Below, one piece after another: positions 24,787-34,477 of a DNA stretch of 64,000 nucleotides. The first letter of the stretch is position 1; every line of letters begins with the position of its first letter. The notes beneath the pieces were generated by a model. That model made no database searches and was not told where the DNA came from. It worked only from the letters and a program-made list of their open reading frames with translations. The DNA is taken from positions 2,468,035-2,532,034 of the forward strand of contig JAESIW010000020.1 of the NCBI GenBank assembly GCA_016802295.1. Direction: 5' to 3'. This DNA comes from Brachionus rotundiformis (taxonomy: Eukaryota; Rotifera; Eurotatoria; Ploima; Brachionidae). The translations under genes and the position numbers were made by a program.

Positions 24787-24794
24787 TATAAATA
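24787..24794 (+). promoter_or_regulatory. TATA box of Phe/Ser/Ala/Gln-repeat gene 1
   Basis: GGGTATAAATA is placed 75 bp before the ATG. The same GGGTATAAA context occurs before the palindromic copies, indicating a shared promoter type. Confidence 0.65.
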
Positions 24795-24836
24795 AAGTGC
24801 AAAATTATTATTTAAGATCATAACTAATATCATAAA

Positions 24837-24851
24837 GATATCGTAAAAAAA
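24837..24851 (+). promoter_or_regulatory. Conserved leader motif GATATCGTAAAAAAA
   Basis: The same 15 bases lie upstream of the ATG in gene 1 (24837-24851) and in both palindrome copies (27347-27361 plus, 26454-26468 minus). The position just downstream of the TATA box suggests a transcription-start or 5' UTR element shared by the family. Confidence 0.5.
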
Positions 24852-24861
24852 GACTTCTAAA

Positions 24862-25461
24862 ATGAGTTTCTCAACCCAATTGCCAACTAAATCTTTCAAA
24901 TTCCCAACCCCTTCACCAGCTGATTTTTCTGCTAACTTTTCAGCAAACCAATTTTCAGCCCAACAATTGCCAACCAAATCATTCAAGCTTTCGCCTGCCC
25001 CACAATTTTCATCAGCTGATTTCTCAGCCAGTCAATTCTCAAACAACCAATTTTCAGCCCAACAATTGCCAGCTGCTGATTTTGCTGCTAACTTTTCTGC
25101 AAACCAATTTTCTGGTAACCAATTTTCAGCCCAACAATTGCCAACCAAATCATTCAAACTTTCGGCTGCCCCACAATTTCCATCAGCTGATTTCTCAGCC
25201 AGTCAATTCTCAAACAACCAATTTTCAGCCCAACAATTGCCAACCAAATCATTCAAGCTTTCGGCTGCCCCACAATTTCCACCAGCTGATTTCTCTGCTA
25301 GCCAATTTTCAGCCCAACAAACACCAGCTGCTGATTTGTCATCAAGCCAATTCTCTGCTCCGACCTCATTCCAGTTTGAAGATTTTTCATCGAAATGGTC
25401 CGCTGCCCACCAAGCTTCAAATGATGCTGCAGCTCAATTCAAACAAAATCTTGGCAATTAA
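24862..25461 (+). CDS. Phe/Ser/Ala/Gln-repeat low-complexity protein, gene 1
   Basis: An intronless 199-aa frame starting MSFSTQLPTKSF. It consists of Phe-Ser-Ala-Gln modules such as SADFSASQFSNNQFSAQQLP, with no cysteine and no signal peptide. A 33-residue (99-bp) unit recurs: copies start at 24964, 25135 and 25234, the last incomplete. The C-terminus (SSKWSAAHQASNDAAAQF) is shared with genes 2 and 3 and more loosely with gene 4, and may form an amphipathic helix. I recognise no family. The protein should be largely disordered; spaced phenylalanines recall FG-type or stress-related phase-separating proteins, but that is speculation. A TATA box and the shared leader support real transcription. 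Confidence 0.85.
   Translation: MSFSTQLPTKSFKFPTPSPADFSANFSANQFSAQQLPTKSFKLSPAPQFSSADFSASQFSNNQFSAQQLPAADFAANFSANQFSGNQFSAQQLPTKSFKLSAAPQFPSADFSASQFSNNQFSAQQLPTKSFKLSAAPQFPPADFSASQFSAQQTPAADLSSSQFSAPTSFQFEDFSSKWSAAHQASNDAAAQFKQNLGN
24964..25320 (+). repeat. 99-bp tandem-type coding repeats in gene 1
   Basis: Units beginning CAATTGCCAACCAAATCA start at 24964, 25135 and 25234. The second and third are exactly 99 bp apart. The first and second are separated by 171 bp (one unit plus 72 bp of related sequence). The near identity of units indicates recent unequal exchange or slippage. Confidence 0.75.
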
Positions 25462-25851
25462 GCTGATAAAAAAAAGTTCATTTTATTTTAGGAATAAAAT
25501 AATAATTTTTTTCAATAAAATTTTAAAATAAAAAAAAATTTTCAATTTATCAACTTGACGAATTGGTCAGTTAGTTTCAACCAAACATAACAATAAGGAC
25601 TTGCTTGTCAAAATATTATTGTTAATTTTTATTTTCATGTCCGAAGCATAAAGATTTGATTCATTTATTTTAATTTAAATGAAATGATAAAAAGGTCATA
25701 AGAGGAAAATCTCAAAATTTAAATCAACAAAAAATATGATATTTGGCATAGGTAATCTAGTCGTTTTGTATATATTTTAAAAGTATTTTATTTTTGTAAA
25801 AATTTATTATATTAAGATAGATTCTTTTAAACTACGAAAGTATGATGAAAT

Positions 25852-26433
25852 TTAATTGCCATATTTGAATTGAGCTGCAGCATCATTTGAAGCTTGGTGG
25901 GCAGCAGACCATTTTGATGAGACATCTTCATATTGGAATGAGGTTGGAGCAGAGAATTGGCTTGATGACAAATCAGCAGCTGGTGTTTGTTGGGCTGAAA
26001 ATTGGCTAGCAGAGAAATCAGCTGATGGCAATTGTTGGGCTGAAAATTGGTTTGATGAGAAATTGGCAGTTGGAGCTGAGAATTGACTGGCAGAGAAGTC
26101 AGTTGATGGCAATTGTTGGGCTGAGAATTGGTTTGATGAGAAATTGGCAGATGGAGCTGAGAATTGGCTTGATGAAAAGTCAGCTGAAGGAAATTGTGCA
26201 GCACTTGAAGAAAAATTGAAGGAGTTTGATGAAAAGTCAGATTTTGGTTTGGTGGAAAATTGAGCTGGTATTTCACTAGCGTAATCTATTTCTGGAAAGC
26301 TGAAAGTTTTTGGTTGTTGTGAGGTGAATTCAGCTGGGATTTGTGGAGTAGCAGTTTTAGCTGGAGCTTGAGCTGAAAAGTTGAAAGATTTGGTTGGCAA
26401 TTGAGCACCAAATTGGCTAGTTGAGAAACTCAT
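25852..26433 (-). CDS. Phe/Ser/Ala/Gln-repeat low-complexity protein, gene 2 (palindrome left arm)
   Basis: An intronless 193-aa frame, identical to the protein at 27382-27963. It starts MSFSTSQFGAQLPTKSFNF, has a non-repetitive section with TPQIPAEFTSQQPKTFSF, then modules such as SADFSSSQFSAPSANFSSNQ, and ends in the family tail KWSAAHQASNDAAAQFKYGN. It differs from gene 1 mainly in the N-terminal half and repeat number. There are no cysteines, signal peptide or transmembrane segment. It is transcribed leftward from a promoter near the palindrome centre, about 950 bp from its twin's start. Function is unknown; dosage from two identical copies suggests a demand for high expression. Confidence 0.85.
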   Translation of the reverse strand: MSFSTSQFGAQLPTKSFNFSAQAPAKTATPQIPAEFTSQQPKTFSFPEIDYASEIPAQFSTKPKSDFSSNSFNFSSSAAQFPSADFSSSQFSAPSANFSSNQFSAQQLPSTDFSASQFSAPTANFSSNQFSAQQLPSADFSASQFSAQQTPAADLSSSQFSAPTSFQYEDVSSKWSAAHQASNDAAAQFKYGN

Positions 26434-26487
26434 TTTTAATTCAAATTCTTAGATTTTTTTACGATATCAAAATACAATTTCTACCCT

Positions 26488-26495
26488 TTTTTATA
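26488..26495 (-). promoter_or_regulatory. TATA box of gene 2
   Basis: This is the mirror image of the 27320-27327 TATAAAAA, 55-62 bp upstream of the ATG at 26433, in the context GGGTATAAAAAAGGG. Confidence 0.65.
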
Positions 26496-27319
26496 CCCAA
26501 AAATTCAAATCAACAAGCCATAAAGATTGAAAGCAGTAGAATATACAAAGCTTCATATAAACCATCGATCTAATAGACCATTAAATTAAAGATACTTTAT
26601 AAATTTGTGTTTTTTTTCTATTGCGCAATGTTATACATCTTTTACCTCTCCCATCCTTAATTCTAGTTTTTACATTTTGTTTTTAATCGAACTCATTCTA
26701 GAAATTTTTTTTTAATTAACAATAAGAAAATGTTTTTTTACTATGAAAAAAATTGTAATTTAACATTCTAGGAAAAGAATTTTACTTAATTTTATAAAAA
26801 AATTTTAATTTAACCTAGATGTTTTTTAATAAAAATTCGTTTAAGAATTTTACTTAATACTCTGATCTTGATGATTATTAAGGAAAAAAGTATTTTCAAT
26901 TCTATATAAAATTTTTAATTATTTAGATTTTTTTTGTTTGTAAAATTTCAAAAATTAAGAATATTGTAATTTAAACGAATTTTTATTAAAAAACATCTAG
27001 GTTAAATTAAAATTTTTTTATAAAATTAAGTAAAATTCTTTTCCTAGAATGTTAAATTACAATTTTTTTCATAGTAAAAAAACATTTTCTTATTGTTAAT
27101 TAAAAAAAAATTTCTAGAATGAGTTCGATTAAAAACAAAATGTAAAAACTAGAATTAAGGATGGGAGAGGTAAAAGATGTATAACATTGCGCAATAGAAA
27201 AAAAACACAAATTTATAAAGTATCTTTAATTTAATGGTCTATTAGATCGATGGTTTATATGAAGCTTTGTATATTCTACTGCTTTCAATCTTTATGGCTT
27301 GTTGATTTGAATTTTTGGG

Positions 27320-27327
27320 TATAAAAA
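27320..27327 (+). promoter_or_regulatory. TATA box of gene 3
   Basis: TATAAAAA in the context GGGTATAAAAAAGGG begins 62 bp before the ATG at 27382. The conserved GATATCGTAAAAAAA leader motif follows at 27347-27361. Confidence 0.65.
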
Positions 27328-27381
27328 AGGGTAGAAATTGTATTTTGATATCGTAAAAAAATCTAAGAATTTGAATTAAAA

Positions 27382-27963
27382 ATGAGTTTCTCAACTAGCC
27401 AATTTGGTGCTCAATTGCCAACCAAATCTTTCAACTTTTCAGCTCAAGCTCCAGCTAAAACTGCTACTCCACAAATCCCAGCTGAATTCACCTCACAACA
27501 ACCAAAAACTTTCAGCTTTCCAGAAATAGATTACGCTAGTGAAATACCAGCTCAATTTTCCACCAAACCAAAATCTGACTTTTCATCAAACTCCTTCAAT
27601 TTTTCTTCAAGTGCTGCACAATTTCCTTCAGCTGACTTTTCATCAAGCCAATTCTCAGCTCCATCTGCCAATTTCTCATCAAACCAATTCTCAGCCCAAC
27701 AATTGCCATCAACTGACTTCTCTGCCAGTCAATTCTCAGCTCCAACTGCCAATTTCTCATCAAACCAATTTTCAGCCCAACAATTGCCATCAGCTGATTT
27801 CTCTGCTAGCCAATTTTCAGCCCAACAAACACCAGCTGCTGATTTGTCATCAAGCCAATTCTCTGCTCCAACCTCATTCCAATATGAAGATGTCTCATCA
27901 AAATGGTCTGCTGCCCACCAAGCTTCAAATGATGCTGCAGCTCAATTCAAATATGGCAATTAA
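27382..27963 (+). CDS. Phe/Ser/Ala/Gln-repeat low-complexity protein, gene 3 (palindrome right arm)
   Basis: The intronless right-arm twin of gene 2, encoding an identical 193-aa protein. The same start context (AAAATGAGTTTCTC) is used in genes 1-3. Modules alternate FSSNQFSAQQLPS and DFSASQFSAP, followed by the shared helix-like tail. Codon use repeats within modules, consistent with recent internal duplication. The overlapping frames within this gene (27539-27988 on plus, 27596-27790 on minus) are by-products of the repeats. See the palindrome entry for how the copy may have arisen. Confidence 0.85.
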   Translation: MSFSTSQFGAQLPTKSFNFSAQAPAKTATPQIPAEFTSQQPKTFSFPEIDYASEIPAQFSTKPKSDFSSNSFNFSSSAAQFPSADFSSSQFSAPSANFSSNQFSAQQLPSTDFSASQFSAPTANFSSNQFSAQQLPSADFSASQFSAQQTPAADLSSSQFSAPTSFQYEDVSSKWSAAHQASNDAAAQFKYGN

Positions 27964-28298
27964 ATTTCATCATACTTTCGTAGTTTAAAAGAATCTATCT
28001 TAATATAATAAATTTTTACAAAAATAAAATACTTTTAAAATATATACAAAACGACTAGATTACCTATGCCAAATATCATATTTTTTGTTGATTTAAATTT
28101 TGAGATTTTCCTCTTATGACCTTTTTATCATTTCATTTAAATTAAAATAAATGAATCAAATCTTTATGCTTCGGACATGAAAATAAAAATTAACAATAAT
28201 TTTTTGAGAAGTTTTATTGATTAAATTAGATTAGATCAATTTTTTAAGAAGCATAACATTTATATTAGGATAAAATTTAGAATTTTTTTCCATGAAAT

Positions 28299-28787
28299 TT
28301 AAAAACCATATGATCCAAAATGCCCACCAGAAGAATATTGTTGGAAATTTGGATATTGTGGAAAGTTTGACTGTGTTTGAGGAAGTGATGGAAATTGGGA
28401 CATTCCTGCACTTGAAGCTTGATGAGCCGAAGCCCATTTAGAAGATGCATCTCCAGATTGAGTTGGTTGTTGAGAATTAGCTGACCAATTAAGTGTTTGG
28501 GCAGGAAGTTGTGGAGTTGAAAATTGTGAATTTGAGAAATTGGAACCATTTGACCAGTTCATTGTTGGTGCAGGCTGCTGAGCAGATCCGCCAGCTTGAT
28601 TTTGCCAGTTAAATGTTTGTGCTGGAAGCTGTGGTGATGAAAATTGGCTTGAAGCAGGAAATTGAGTATTCGATGGAAGAGATGCATGTGAATATTGTTC
28701 GTAAGGTGAAGTGTTGAAGCTTAAAGCATTTTGGAATGCTGGAAATATTTGTTGTCCTGCTGATTGTGTTGGTTGTTGAAAGCTCAT
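28299..28787 (-). CDS. Phe/Ser/Ala/Gln-repeat family protein, gene 4 (divergent member)
   Basis: An intronless 162-aa frame starting MSFQQPTQSAGQQIFPAF. It shares with genes 1-3 the MSF start, modules of the type SSQFSSPQLPAQTFNW, and the tail DASSKWASAHQASSAGMSQF, but adds a C-terminal Gly/Tyr/Phe-rich end (GGHFGSYGF). Tryptophan replaces some of the phenylalanines of the other members. It points toward gene 3, 340 bp away, and lies just outside the palindrome. A TATA box is at 28853-28861. It is clearly related but the oldest duplicate in the cluster. Function is unknown. Confidence 0.8.
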   Translation of the reverse strand: MSFQQPTQSAGQQIFPAFQNALSFNTSPYEQYSHASLPSNTQFPASSQFSSPQLPAQTFNWQNQAGGSAQQPAPTMNWSNGSNFSNSQFSTPQLPAQTLNWSANSQQPTQSGDASSKWASAHQASSAGMSQFPSLPQTQSNFPQYPNFQQYSSGGHFGSYGF

Positions 28788-28852
28788 TTTCTTTAATTTT
28801 TACTCACTAGATTATACTTTAAATGGTACTGCTCTTTTTTGAAAATATCATC

Positions 28853-28861
28853 CTTTTTATA
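28853..28861 (-). promoter_or_regulatory. TATA box of gene 4
   Basis: The minus strand reads TATAAAAAGG about 65-75 bp upstream of the ATG at 28787, the same arrangement as in genes 1-3. The GATATCGTAAAAAAA leader is not found here. Confidence 0.6.
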
Positions 28862-30650
28862 TTACTTTATCTTGTCGCTTGACATATTTTTTAGCTACCA
28901 ATCCATCAATAATTATTGAAATAGGCTGGTAAGGACTAGATTTAGGTTGGATACAATAAAAACACTGAAACCATATGGTTTTTTTTTTCATTTTTAATTT
29001 TGTTTTTCTAAAAGCTATTTTATTTCATTTAAAATTGATCAAGTTTTCGATATATAAAAAAAATTATAATATAATATATAAACTATATTTAAAATTTGAT
29101 TAATTTTAAATAAAAATAGATTAATTAAAATTGGCGATCTTATGAGACACTTACTAACTTCGAGACATTAAATTCACTGACCATTACGAAAATTTTAATT
29201 TTTGAAAAATCTTATTTATGAATAAAGCTTAAAATTTTCTATCAATCTTGGATTAAATATTAACTTTCATAAACGAGAAGGTTTATTCAAATTTAGGAAA
29301 TTTGTTAATTTGTTGTTTTTTTTTAAATTCTTAATGATTATTTGTTATCTACCGATTCATCTTTACTTTTTTAAAAAATTAATAAAAAAATTTTTGTATT
29401 TGTAAAATTATTTAACGCAAAATATAATCTATACCCATTGAATAAAATATACCATGAATAAAATAAAAACTGCATATTAAAATTAAACAAAAAATTTAAA
29501 TTAAAATATGATAAAGCGATTAAAAATTAAATAATGCTATTGATTTTTTTACCAATTAATTAAAAATGTACTTTTTGATATCTAAATCGCCTTAATTAAC
29601 ACGTTTCTTTCATTTTTTTTGTTCAATTAAATATTTATTTATTCATTTATTTATTTAAGTTTGGGTTTAAGTCCCATGGACAAATTAAAGTATATATAAA
29701 TTTAAAAGAAATGAAAAGAAAAAAAAAAAAAAAACACAATTATTTATAAAAGTCTATCTTTTAAAGATCATTTAATAAATCATAAAATTTAAAGTAAGCT
29801 AAGTTTAATTCCATATATAATTTGATTATCCCCACAATAAATTTAATGAGAGAAAAATGAGAGAAAATGTTGCGATACTTGTGGTAAGACTTTGCCAAAA
29901 AAATTGTACTATTATTGTCCTATTAATAGATGTAAAAAATTAATTAAAAAATTTTGTTTGAATTAATTATTTTTGTGATTATTTTTAATGAAATATCATT
30001 AAGAAATAGTGAGAATTTAATTGATTTTATTGAATTCTTATAAAAATATTATTTATTTTCATTTTTTATTATACTTTAATAAATTTACGGAAAACTTTAT
30101 TAAAATATATTAAATATTTTATGTAATTTATGATAAAAGAGTGGTCGCGTCCATAATTAAACAAGTCAAATGACTTTTTTTTAATTTCGATCTATAATTA
30201 AATTAACAAATTAATTTTTGTGTTAAATATATTTTTAAAATATAGAATTAAAATTTGATAAGTAAATTTTATTACATTTTTTTATACATGAATACGAACA
30301 ATCAAGATACTGAGAATGAGAAAAAAAAACGAAAAAATAAAGTGGTCATGTCCAAAAGTTCTTCTGAACAGACTGAAAACTGGTATTGTATATATAAGTA
30401 AAAGATAAGATTTATTTTGTATATTTCTTATTCTTTAATTATTTTAAGTAAAAGTAAAACCTTTTTCTTATTTAAAATTTATTTAAGAAAGCTTTTTTTT
30501 TCAATTTTGGTAGAAATAGTCATCAAGTTCAAATAGTAAATTATTTTAATTAAGAAAAATAAGAACCGTTTCAAATTTTGTTTAAACAGGCTGTAATAAT
30601 CTGTTGGTGATTTTTTAAGATTTTTCATAACTCTGCCAAATCCGATCCCA
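28862..30650. other. Intergenic region with a simple-repeat-ended element
   Basis: Mostly A/T-rich filler. At 29,630-29,700 an (ATTT)n tract adjoins GTTTGGGTTTAAGTCCCATG; read on the minus strand this looks like a retrotransposon 3' end with an (AAAT)n tail. A 37-codon frame starting with ATG at 30,291 (Lys/Asn/Ser-rich) might be an exon, but nothing downstream supports it. Confidence 0.4.
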
Positions 30651-30689
30651 AGTCCGGTTGTAAAAAGAGGAGGGTGTAATAAAAATAAT

Positions 30690-31100
30690 TACTTTTGTGT
30701 AAATTTATAACTCAAAACAAAATACTCAGGCATATCAAATTCTTCCCATTTAAAACGAAGATCAATACTATTCATAAGAGTCTAAATATTGACATGATAT
30801 CAACTAGATCTGAACTACTGTTAAATAAATTACTACAAAAACGAGTTGATCACCAGCAACTATTAGAAAATTTAAATGACTACCTGATAAACACTTCTGT
30901 TCCAAACAAAAAGTTCAACAGCTTATTTGAAAATTTTAGAAAAACTATTATCTAGTAAATCGTATAACCTATATTTTACCTGTCAACTTTGTTAATATTT
31001 AATTCAATATTTAATACGTTAGGCTAAAAAGAAGGACTATGATCCATTCATAGTGGCCTGAGGACTTCCTCAAATAATATTTTAAATAAATAAATAAATA
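30690..31100 (+). mobile_element. LINE 3' end: RT ORF C-terminus plus 3' tail
   Basis: A frame ending at 30955 reads NKILRHIKFFPFKTKINTIH, then ISTRSELLLNKLL and ends FENFRKTII. This pattern is typical of the C-terminus of LINE-encoded polymerase proteins. The sequence at 31,019-31,100 is the 3' tail shared with 8327-8420, finishing in (AAAT)n. The 5' part of the element is missing, so it is 5'-truncated. Confidence 0.7.
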
Positions 31101-31652
31101 TAACTCAAATTCAAAAATTTTAAGCAAAAATTTTTTTCAATTAATTTATAAAAAAATAATTATTTTTAATAATTATGATAATTTTCATATCTTAAATGCA
31201 AGAAAGGGAAGTATTTTAAATAAATTAATGTAAAGAAATAATTTTATAAGAGATAAAATGACCATAATGAATAATGATTATTAGATTTTAATAGAATAAC
31301 ATGGATTTTTACTCCAGTACAACCATTGCAAAATTTAATACAATTTAAAAGAAATGTTAATTAATCATCATGAGAAAGGAACTTTGATTACCTTTAAATT
31401 GAACAATAGATTACATTTTATCTATCGAATTTAGATTAATTTTATTATATTAAAAAATTGAAATTAAATTCACAAAAATATTTATATTTTATATAAAGGA
31501 TGTCCGTCCATAAAGAACTTTCTATTTAAATCACAAGTTTTGGTCGAATAAAAACTTTTTTTTGAATTAGTGATAACTGGAATCAAATCTTGATTGAACC
31601 ATCTTCACATTAAAAATCAAACTAAAAAAGATAAATTAATTAATTCTTTTAC
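31101..31652. other. Intergenic spacer
   Basis: A/T-rich sequence downstream of the acyl-CoA dehydrogenase gene. Nothing recognised. Confidence 0.45.
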
Positions 31653-33715
31653 TTACTTTTCTAATAAAAACAAATCAGTTTCCTTAAGGTTTGTTTTCAT
31701 GCATCTTTCCAATATGAGGCTCGCTTTGATAATCAATTAGTGACTTTTTTACATTTAAAAATAAATTTTACCAGTAAAAAGTCTATAAAGCCCGAAGGAA
31801 AACTCTCTAGCTCCAGCTATCAATTCTTTTTCGTTTAATTGAACAAAGTTGATCACCTTTTCGCTTAAATCAATTAGCAATTCAGATTTTTTTTTAAGTG
31901 GTTCATATTTTTTAGCTTGTTCACAAGTTTTAAAGATGGTCTTGAAGAATATCTTTAATGATTCACCTTGAGATTTTTTGATAGTTCTCAAGGCGTCTAA
32001 GCTCAATATATTTGTTGTTCCTTCCCAAATTGATAATACCTAGAGAGATAGTAAAATTAGAAAATAAATATATTTTTACTTGATTACTTGTGAGTCTCTT
32101 AATAAATTTGGTATACCAGTATCTTCGATGTAACCTTGACCACCAATTGATTCTAAGCCCTCAGAGGTAACCGCTATAGACTTCGACAGATAAATAAAAA
32201 TAATTCCATACTCAATTTAAACAAATACTTGTTTTGCGGTATAAATTTTTAATAGAGGTGTTACGAATCGAAGCATTTCTAATTCTTCTTTTGACGCTTC
32301 GCCACATTCCATTTTACCTAAAAGTTTGGCCACATAAAAAAGGGTCAAAAGAGAAGACCTGCATTCGACTTCCATGTTTCCCAATGTATGACAATGCAAA
32401 TCATGATCAATTATTAGTTTCCCAAAAGCTTTCCTTTTAGTGGCAAAATCTCTGGCAAAATTAATAGACCTATAACAAATTGTATATAGATTGATAATAT
32501 TGATTAAATTGATTAAACCTTCTCATAAATGCAATAGCATTCAATGAATTATGAATTCTTGTTATATTTAACATAGATGACATTCTCGATACACCTTTAC
32601 CAACTTCTGACATCTTGAAATTAATTAAGAAAAAAATTAATAATTTTTTTTCCATTTTTACTCTAAATGCATCCATTCCATCTAATAAAAGCTCAGCTGT
32701 TGGTAGCTGACGAGTTCCAAGTTTATTCTTTAATCTTTGAATTTCGATTCCATTTAATTGACCATCATCTCTGCGTATACGAGCAAAAAACATTGTTAAG
32801 TCTTTAGAAGGCTTTTTAAAGTGTTAAATTTTATCCTAGAAATTTAGTTCTTTTTAAACCTGATTATTTTCATCCATAATTCTAGCCAATGTTATGGTCA
32901 TGTCAGAATCAGTAGCACTAGAGAACCATTTGAATCCAAATAACTTGTAATGATTCTCAAGTTGTAAATAAGCCTCTGTCTCAGTTCCACTGGAAACGTC
33001 TGATCCACCTTTACGTTCAGTCATCCATTGACCTGAAGTCCAAAATTTTTGTGCATCACGGCTTGTGAGTCTTTCAAAAGCTTCTTTGGTAAAGCTTTGT
33101 ATACCAATATTCTAAAGCCAAAATTTTACTTTTAATTTGTTTTATTTAGAAAAATTATACCTGAATTGTTCTTGCAGCGCCATCAGTCATTGCCAAAGGA
33201 CAGGAATAAAGGCCAGAACTTGGTGCAAACAAGTAAAGCTTGGCTATCTGATACAAGCGACTATAAATTGAAAATTTGTTTTCATATGGAATGGCAATCA
33301 AGCCTTCTTTAGCCGATATGCTTTTCATTTCTTTCCAAGCATCACAAACAATCAATTTATCTATTCGCTTGCCCCAAGCGTCGAAGCTCTCCAGTTTAGG
33401 AGCATTTCGTTCACATTCTAAACTTAATTCATAAATATTTGTAGCCACTTTATGTCCAAATTGAAACAAATCGGGCTCAATTTCTTTTAAATACTAAAAT
33501 TTTATTGTCAAAGGCAAATAATAGGAATTATTTTGGGAGTGTACCTCTTTGGGAATATCTAATTCTAATTGTTCTCTTAAAAAAGGATCTTCTACATATT
33601 GGTTCGATATTTTTGGTTCATTTTGAAAGAAATTTCCTCTTTTCGAACCAGAAAATGTTGCCAATAATGAAACTCTACTTAGAGTAGGACCTTTAGTCAA
33701 AAGTAATCTACTCAT
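31653..33715 (-). CDS. AidB/ACDH-11-type acyl-CoA dehydrogenase
   Basis: Nine exons (33715-33545, 33493-33161, 33111-32860, 32811-32662, 32613-32519, 32469-32229, 32180-32088, 32039-31772, 31723-31653) give 557 aa. The start chosen is the ATG giving MSRLLLTKG; the two upstream codons lack an ATG. Conserved acyl-CoA dehydrogenase features include MTERKGGSDVSSGTET, KWFSSATDSD, LNITRIHN, GGQGYIEDTG and the IWEGTTNILSLD segment. The long central insert and LKNKLGTRQLPTAEL are characteristic of the AidB-like branch, which includes nematode ACDH-11. Related proteins bind long acyl chains and FAD and have been linked to lipid homeostasis; AidB itself is an alkylation-response flavoprotein. The N-terminus is basic and could target mitochondria. 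Confidence 0.92.
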
Positions 33716-33829
33716 TTTATTCAATTTAAAAAAAAAATTTAAAAATATTTATTTCGACTTCATAAATTATGATTTGAACTAATGGCAAATTTATATTCAT
33801 ATTTATTTAACATTCTTAAGTTAGGCAAA

Positions 33830-34477
33830 CTATTTCTTTATGACCACACTGAAAAATAAATATAAGCTGTAAATAAAAATAATTAGTCCAATAAATGTCC
33901 CAAAACAGCCGTCCAGATACCAAATTTTTCTATTCATTACAAAAAGACTCATGCTCAAGGCCATTGAAAAATTGCTCACACCTGTAACAAGTGAGTCTAT
34001 ACCAGATGAGATCAAGGATACACGTTGAGTAAAATTTTGAGCCAAATAAAATTTATAAATGCTTAATAGATTGAAAGCAATCGATTGACCAATGCTGATT
34101 GCAATAAAAAGCAAGCTTGGTATTGGCTTAGTATGAGTTATTAAATTTTTAATTGATTCATATTCAATACAGAGAGATGATATAAAAAATAAAAACGCTA
34201 GTAATAAGGAAGCATATGAATCCATTTTTTTAGAATCCAAATTTAAAGGCTTGTAATAGCGCCAGAGAACAGTCAAATGGACAAGTATATCCAATAGACT
34301 ATCACTAGAAACTGCCAATGCAGCGATTGAATCATCGTAAAAGGCCAAAAATCCACTACTCAGGAGACATATTATTGTCAAAATAATTGAAGCATATTCG
34401 GCTATGATGACTTTTTTGCGAATTTGCTCGTCTTGGCTTGATTTTAGAATGAGCTCAAATTCTTGATAGTTGCTCAT
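33830..34477 (-). CDS. TMEM163: TMEM163-like zinc/cation efflux protein
   Basis: An intronless 215-aa frame. About six hydrophobic helices are visible (ASIILTIICLLSSGFLAFY, LLLAFLFFISSLCI, LLFIAISIGQSIAF, and others). The CDF-type metal motif SDSLLDILVHLTVLWRYY in the second helix keeps both aspartates. The later GIDSLVTGVSNF and WYLDGCFGTFIGL match the order seen in TMEM163, a cation-diffusion-facilitator relative that exports zinc across plasma or vesicle membranes. The gene ends about 110 bp upstream of the start of the acyl-CoA dehydrogenase gene on the same strand; no functional link is implied. Both termini are short and cytosolic by prediction. Confidence 0.85.
   Translation of the reverse strand: MSNYQEFELILKSSQDEQIRKKVIIAEYASIILTIICLLSSGFLAFYDDSIAALAVSSDSLLDILVHLTVLWRYYKPLNLDSKKMDSYASLLLAFLFFISSLCIEYESIKNLITHTKPIPSLLFIAISIGQSIAFNLLSIYKFYLAQNFTQRVSLISSGIDSLVTGVSNFSMALSMSLFVMNRKIWYLDGCFGTFIGLIIFIYSLYLFFSVVIKK

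Larger units (their letters stand above)
25615..28200. repeat. Near-perfect 2.6-kb palindrome (arms about 1.23 kb, spacer 126 bp)
   Basis: Arm 25615-26844 is the reverse complement of 26971-28200, with paired coordinates summing to 53,815. The 193-aa proteins encoded in the two arms are identical, and every non-coding stretch I compared also matches. The spacer is 26845-26970. Outside the arms, similarity fades within about 10 bp. Each arm holds one complete gene with its promoter and 3' flank, arranged head to head. Either a very recent inverted duplication, ongoing arm-to-arm gene conversion, or an assembly artefact could explain it. Confidence 0.9.

Noticed and set aside
25082..25531. Overlapping Gln/Asn/Leu-rich frames in the repeat genes (also 25827-26276, 27539-27988 and the antisense 64-aa frames)
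   Set aside because: These are frame-shifted readings of the Phe/Ser/Ala/Gln repeats, kept open only because the repeat units have no stops in that frame.
30291..30404. 37-codon ATG frame that could be an exon
   Set aside because: A donor-like site is present but no plausible downstream exon was found before the LINE fragment.
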